From: Achromobacter spanius
GTDB taxonomy: Bacteria; Pseudomonadota; Gammaproteobacteria; Burkholderiales; Burkholderiaceae_B
DNA length: 64,000 bases
Assembly (NCBI RefSeq): GCF_003994415.1
Contig: NZ_CP034689.1
Span: forward strand, 1,798,001 to 1,862,000
Reading direction: 5' to 3'
In this document: positions 60,338 to 64,000 of the stretch, one piece after another
Position numbering within the stretch: position 1 is the stretch's first letter
Layout of the letters: each line of letters opens with the position of its first letter
The notes under the pieces: generated by a model
The model's input: only the letters and a program-made list of their open reading frames with translations
Databases searched by the model: none
What the model was told of the DNA's origin: nothing
Translations under genes and position numbers: made by a program

Positions 60338-61315
60338 TCAGTCTTTGACGTCCGGACGCTTGCCGTAGCGCGCGGCCAGCACGCCGCAGACCATCAACTG
60401 AATCTGGTGAAACAGCATCAAGGGCAGCACGATGGCGCCCACGGCGTGGCCGGCGAACAGCACCTGCGCCATCGGAATACCGCTGGCCAGGCTCTTCTTC
60501 GAACCGCAGAAAAGCAGGGTGATGCGGTCTTCCACGTTGAATCCGAACACCTTGCCCGCCAAGGCCGACAAGCCCAGTGCAAGCGCCAGGATGACCGCGC
60601 AGCAAACCACCAGGCCGACCAGCGCGGGGATGGGTGTGGTGCTCCACAGACCTTCGTTGATGGCTTCTGAAAAGGCGGTGTACACGACCAGCAGGATCGA
60701 ACCCTGGTCAACGAACTTCAGCATGGCCTTGTGCTTGTGGACCCAGGCGCCGATCCAGCGGCGCGCGACCTGGCCCAGCACGAAGGGCAGCAGCAGTTGC
60801 AGCATGATCTTGCCGACCGCATCGAACGAAATCGGTGCGCTGCCGGCGTTGGCCACGACCGTGCCCACCAGCAGCGGGGTCAGGAAAATGCCCAGCAGGC
60901 TGGAGGCCGACGCGCTGCACACCGCGGCCGGCACGTTGCCGCGCGCCATGGAGGTGAAGGCAATGGCTGATTGCACCGTGGCGGGCAGGCAGCAAAGGAA
61001 CAGAATGCCCAGGTACAGCTCGGGCGTGACCAGCGGTTCCAGCACAGGCTTGAGCGCCAGGCCCAGCAGGGGAAACATCAGGAACGTGGCCGAGAAGATC
61101 GTCAGGTGCAGTTTCCAGTGCGTCAGGCCGGCGATGATGGCCTCGCGCGACAGGCGCGCACCGTGCAGGAAGAACAGCAGGCCCACCGCAATGTTGGTGA
61201 TCCAGCCGAAGACCACCACGCCTTGTCCGTGCGCGGGCACGATGCTGGCGATGATGACGGTGCAGATCAGGTAGAGGGTGAAGCGGTCGGGCAGAAGGCG
61301 GACTAGGCGTGACAT
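60338..61315 (-). CDS. Bile acid:sodium symporter family protein (YfeH-like)
   Basis: 325 residues with about ten membrane helices in two repeats. ITNIAVGLLFFLHGARLSREAI, CCLPATVQSAIAFTSMARGN and CGSKKSLASGIPMAQVLF are hallmarks of the SBF-like bacterial branch. The natural substrate is not known for this branch. The region before it (61316-61454) is short-repeat rich. Confidence 0.88.
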   Translation of the reverse strand: MSRLVRLLPDRFTLYLICTVIIASIVPAHGQGVVVFGWITNIAVGLLFFLHGARLSREAIIAGLTHWKLHLTIFSATFLMFPLLGLALKPVLEPLVTPELYLGILFLCCLPATVQSAIAFTSMARGNVPAAVCSASASSLLGIFLTPLLVGTVVANAGSAPISFDAVGKIMLQLLLPFVLGQVARRWIGAWVHKHKAMLKFVDQGSILLVVYTAFSEAINEGLWSTTPIPALVGLVVCCAVILALALGLSALAGKVFGFNVEDRITLLFCGSKKSLASGIPMAQVLFAGHAVGAIVLPLMLFHQIQLMVCGVLAARYGKRPDVKD

Positions 61316-61341
61316 GGACGAACCAAAGGGCGGGCTGAAAG

Positions 61342-61390
61342 CGGGGATGGCAAACGGGGATGAAAACGGGAATGAAAACGGGAACGGCAG
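61342..61390. repeat. Imperfect 12-13-base direct repeats upstream of the symporter gene
   Basis: Four runs of CGGGGATGRCAAA/CGGGAATGAAAA type begin at 61342, 61355, 61367 and 61379. They lie in the untranslated region before the minus-strand gene at 61315. Confidence 0.6.
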
Positions 61391-61454
61391 GCGGCGGCGC
61401 GGCAGCCACGCCTGAAACGGGGCGTATTGTAGTCCTCGTGGGGCGCTTGCCGCG

Positions 61455-62435
61455 CTAGGGCGTCATTGCCAGGGCCAGATCGAACGCGGCCACCAGCGAA
61501 GCGTGGTCGGCCACGCCACGGCCGGCGATGTCGAAGGCGGTGCCGTGGTCGACGCTGGTACGCACGAAAGGCAGGCCCACCGTGACGTTCACGCCGTGGT
61601 CCAGCCCCAGGTACTTCACCGGAATCAGTCCCTGGTCGTGGTACTGGGCCACGACGATGTCGAATTCGCCACGGCGCGCGCGCATGAAGATGGTGTCGCC
61701 GGGCCAGGGGCCGCTGGCGTCGATGCCTTCGGCGCGTGCGCGGGCGATGGCCGGCTCGATGATGTCGATGTCTTCGCGGCCGAACTTTCCGCCTTCACCG
61801 GCGTGGGGGTTCAGGCCCGCCACGGCCACGCGCGGGGCGGCGATGCCCATTTGCCGACAGGCCCGGTCGGCCAGCCGCATGGCGGTGAGTTCGGCTTCGG
61901 GCGTGATGCGCGCGATCACGTCCGCCAAGGCCACATGAATGGTCACCAGCAGCACGCGCAATTCGTCGTTGGCCAGCATCATGGCGAAGTCTTGCGTGGC
62001 GGAGCGGTCGGCCAGGATCTCGGTGTGTCCGGGGTAGTCGATACCCGCTTCGTGCATGGACTTCTTGTTCAGCGGCGCGGTGACGATGGCGCGGATGCGG
62101 CCGGCCTGCGCGTCATCAATGGCGGCGCAGACATAGTCGTAGGCGCCGCGTCCGGCTGCTGCGCTGATCTGGCCGAGTGGCAGATCGGCGGGCAGGGCGG
62201 GGCTGCAGGAGACGACATGAATGCGCCCCGCAGCGGGGCTGGCCTGGGTGACGTCGCGGATTTCCACGACCTCCAGGCGCGCGCCCAATTGCGTCACGGC
62301 GCGGCGCAGCGCGCCCGCATCACCATAGACCACACAGGGGGCGCTCAAGCCTTGCGCAATCGCCTTGACGACGATTTCAGGGCCGATGCCGGCGGCATCG
62401 CCCATGGTGATGCCCACCGGCAATGACGCGTTCAC
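61455..62435 (-). CDS. pdxA: 4-hydroxythreonine-4-phosphate dehydrogenase
   Basis: 326 residues. An NAD-dependent oxidoreductase of pyridoxal phosphate synthesis. GITMGDAAGIGPEIVVKA at the N terminus; the three metal histidines lie in YPGHTEILAD, QYHDQGLIPVK and DHGTAFDIAG. Some PdxA paralogues act in other catabolic paths, and no other pyridoxine gene is adjacent, so the biosynthetic role is likely but not certain. Its start overlaps the lipoprotein stop (ATGA). Confidence 0.92.
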   Translation of the reverse strand: MNASLPVGITMGDAAGIGPEIVVKAIAQGLSAPCVVYGDAGALRRAVTQLGARLEVVEIRDVTQASPAAGRIHVVSCSPALPADLPLGQISAAAGRGAYDYVCAAIDDAQAGRIRAIVTAPLNKKSMHEAGIDYPGHTEILADRSATQDFAMMLANDELRVLLVTIHVALADVIARITPEAELTAMRLADRACRQMGIAAPRVAVAGLNPHAGEGGKFGREDIDIIEPAIARARAEGIDASGPWPGDTIFMRARRGEFDIVVAQYHDQGLIPVKYLGLDHGVNVTVGLPFVRTSVDHGTAFDIAGRGVADHASLVAAFDLALAMTP

Positions 62436-62740
62436 GATGCCTTGTCCTTGGGCGGTTCAATGACGCCGCATTCGAACGTGACCGTGGCGCGCTTGGAACC
62501 CAGCCCCGTCGCGTGATTGGAAGTCACTTGCGGCTTTTGCAGCTTGCGACCGATCTCCTGACAATACTGGTCGGCGCGTTGCAGCGTCTGATTCTTCAGT
62601 TCAACCCACGTCAGCAATTGCGTGCCCGAACTGTAGGTGACGCTGTAGGTGTCTTTACCGACGGACGTGACCTCGCTCATGCTGGAGCAGGCGGAGAGCA
62701 GGGTCAGCAAGGCGGCGGCGGGGGCAAGGCGTGCAAACAT
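62432..62740 (-). CDS. Small predicted lipoprotein
   Basis: 102 residues. Signal sequence APAAALLTLLSACSS with a lipobox LSAC, so Cys18 is probably lipidated; it would be anchored in the outer membrane or inner leaflet. The remainder (TYSVTYSSGTQLLTWVELKNQTLQRADQYC) contains two further cysteines and resembles a widespread small proteobacterial lipoprotein type without assigned function. It is translationally coupled to pdxA, upstream of it. Confidence 0.8.
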   Translation of the reverse strand: MFARLAPAAALLTLLSACSSMSEVTSVGKDTYSVTYSSGTQLLTWVELKNQTLQRADQYCQEIGRKLQKPQVTSNHATGLGSKRATVTFECGVIEPPKDKAS

Positions 62741-62834
62741 GGGTCATCCAGAAATCGCGATATCCGCCATTACAACACCATGTCGGTGCACGAGAAAAGA
62801 CGCTGGGGTTGCTCGCGCGGCCCTTGGGTGGGCC

Positions 62835-63293
62835 TCAGGGGGCCGCCACGGCGCTGCGCCGATCCACCTTGCGGCTCAACACGATAGAGGTCTGCGTCTG
62901 CTTGACCCCGTCGATCAGGCCGATGCGGTCCAGCAGGTCGTCCAGTTGCTCGTGGGTTTCACAGCGCAGGAAGATCAGGTAGTCGTACGGTCCGCTGACC
63001 GATGACACCTCTTCCACCTCCGGCATGCGTTCCAGTTCGCGGATGACGGCGGCCGGCGTCTTGGGCAGCACGCTGATGAAGCAATAGGCCCGCACCGCGG
63101 CTTCTTCCAGGCGGCGGCCCAGGCGCACGCCATAGCCCGACACGATGTGCTCGCGTTCCAGCCGCGCGATGCGTGCGACAACGGTGGTGCGCGCCAGCCC
63201 CAATTTGCGCGCCAGGATGGCCGCGGGTTCACGCGCGTTGGCCGAAAGCAGGCTGAGCAGTTGCCGGTCGATGTCGTCGAGTCGTTCGTTCAT
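62835..63293 (-). CDS. Lrp/AsnC-family transcriptional regulator
   Basis: 152 residues from ATG 63293; a TTG at 63311 is less likely. HTH: LDDIDRQLLSLLSANAREPAAILARKLGLARTTVVARIARLE; the AsnC/RAM effector domain follows (VEEVSSVSGPYDYLIFLRCETHEQLDDLLDRIGLIDGVKQTQTSIVLS). Likely responds to an amino acid; the target is unknown. Confidence 0.93.
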   Translation of the reverse strand: MNERLDDIDRQLLSLLSANAREPAAILARKLGLARTTVVARIARLEREHIVSGYGVRLGRRLEEAAVRAYCFISVLPKTPAAVIRELERMPEVEEVSSVSGPYDYLIFLRCETHEQLDDLLDRIGLIDGVKQTQTSIVLSRKVDRRSAVAAP

Positions 63294-63370
63294 GCTGAAA
63301 ACGTGCGCCAAGTAGCGGAGTGCCGACGGTACAGGCGCGCAGCGGCTTGCGTCAATGCGGGCGAGCCGGG

Positions 63371-63975
63371 CTAACCGTCTGATTCAGGCGGAATGCCGCC
63401 GTGATAGATGCGACCGTCGAACTCGAATCGTGTGATGGTCTTGTGCGCGGCATCGAAAATGCGGTCGCGGCTGGCGTCATCCAAGCCGTCGTGGTCGGCG
63501 AAGTGGAAGCGACAAAGGTCGATGTCGCTGTCGTAGAACACGGAATTCACAAAGCGGCTGACGTCGGCTTCATGCGCGAAATGTGCGAATTCCCGCAACT
63601 GCTCCATCTCGTGGAAGGCGCCGTTGCGGCTGACCAGCAGCATGCCGAATTTGCGTTCTTCGTCGGCCACCAGTTCCGGCGCTGCTGGCGCGCTGATGGC
63701 CAAGGGATCTTCATAGTCGAAGCGGGCGCCCGCTTCATGCATGGCGTCCAACACGGTTTGCCACTGGCGTTCGTCCAGCGCCAGGCGGGCCATCATGTAG
63801 AACAGGCGCTGCCGGCCCAGTGTGCGCGGCTCGGGGCCGCCGACGTAGCTGGGCCATGGCGTCGCGGCGTCCAATCCGGCCAGTTCGGCCATGCGTGCAT
63901 CGCTGAAGCCCAGCTTGTCCTGCAAGCGTTGCAGCGCCTGAGCATTCGGGGGGCATAGTTCTGGATCGTCTTCAT
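63371..63975 (-). pseudogene. Conserved HTH-like protein, apparently frameshifted at its 5' end
   Basis: The main frame (63371-63925 and open to the window edge) encodes LQDKLGFSDARMAELAGLDAATPWPSYVGGPEPRTL, in line with a known small family that begins MKTIxxYxPP, then a helix-turn-helix with a WxxYxGG segment. The matching start MKTIQNYAP lies in another frame: ATG at 63973-63975 with GGGAG upstream. The two frames would join if the six-C tract (63948-63953, minus strand) had seven Cs. Either a base is missing, or the tract is variable, or the protein starts at the TTG at 63925. Confidence 0.6.
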
Positions 63976-64000
63976 GAGCGCGCTCCCGTGGCCCCGGATG

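Overview
The window is high-GC chromosomal DNA from a betaproteobacterium, most likely Alcaligenaceae (Achromobacter/Bordetella-like). The basis is gene order and protein character: rpsF-priB-rpsR-rplI, rimP-nusA-infB-rbfA-truB-typA, xseB-ispA-dxs, a PriB-type primosome gene, a Bug-family binding protein, and a kynurenine-pathway pair. The genus is inferred from recall and was not checked by alignment. I see no prophage, insertion sequence, CRISPR array or conjugation gene; the window reads as core chromosome with metabolic accessory blocks.

Layout. 0-9 kb: a possible gene end at the left edge, rpmE2, kynA and kynB (with a 40-codon frame between them that may be left over from kynU), radC divergent from fkpB-ispH, maiA, then a response regulator/sensor kinase/DegP block on the minus strand. 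9-12.3 kb: divergent tRNA-Thr and tRNA-Asn, a CobW-type GTPase, a LysR regulator, about 0.5 kb without a convincing gene, and initiator tRNA-Met. 12.3-24.2 kb: scpB and rluB with long oppositely charged tails, a repeat-bearing 0.5 kb leader ending in a terminator-like hairpin, then the rimP-nusA-infB-rbfA-truB-typA translation operon. 24.2-38.6 kb: housekeeping and metabolic genes (tautomerase, LysR, AbgB-like peptidase, LOG-family protein, polA, ZIP transporter, dienelactone hydrolase, Na/Pi transporter, sdaA, htpX, DMT transporter, sseA).

38.6-46.3 kb is the most interesting block, an aminoethylphosphonate catabolic cluster. A LysR gene and a PhnZ-like HD protein read leftwards. A divergent operon encodes an ABC transporter (ATPase, fused two-domain permease, binding protein), phosphonoacetaldehyde hydrolase PhnX and a FAD-dependent amine oxidoreductase. 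No PhnW transaminase is present, so the FAD enzyme is the natural candidate for making phosphonoacetaldehyde, and the HD protein has no visible PhnY partner. A Rieske oxygenase with an enlarged cluster-binding loop lies convergently next to it.

46.3-64 kb: acyltransferase, Bug binding protein divergent from an IclR regulator with a perfect inverted repeat between them, xseB-ispA-dxs, folE2 with a DUF817 membrane protein, rpsF-priB-rpsR-rplI, a kinase-like gene translationally coupled to dnaB, a bile-acid/sodium-symporter-family protein, pdxA coupled to a small lipoprotein, an Lrp regulator, and at the right edge a gene whose first codons appear to be frameshifted at a C6 tract.
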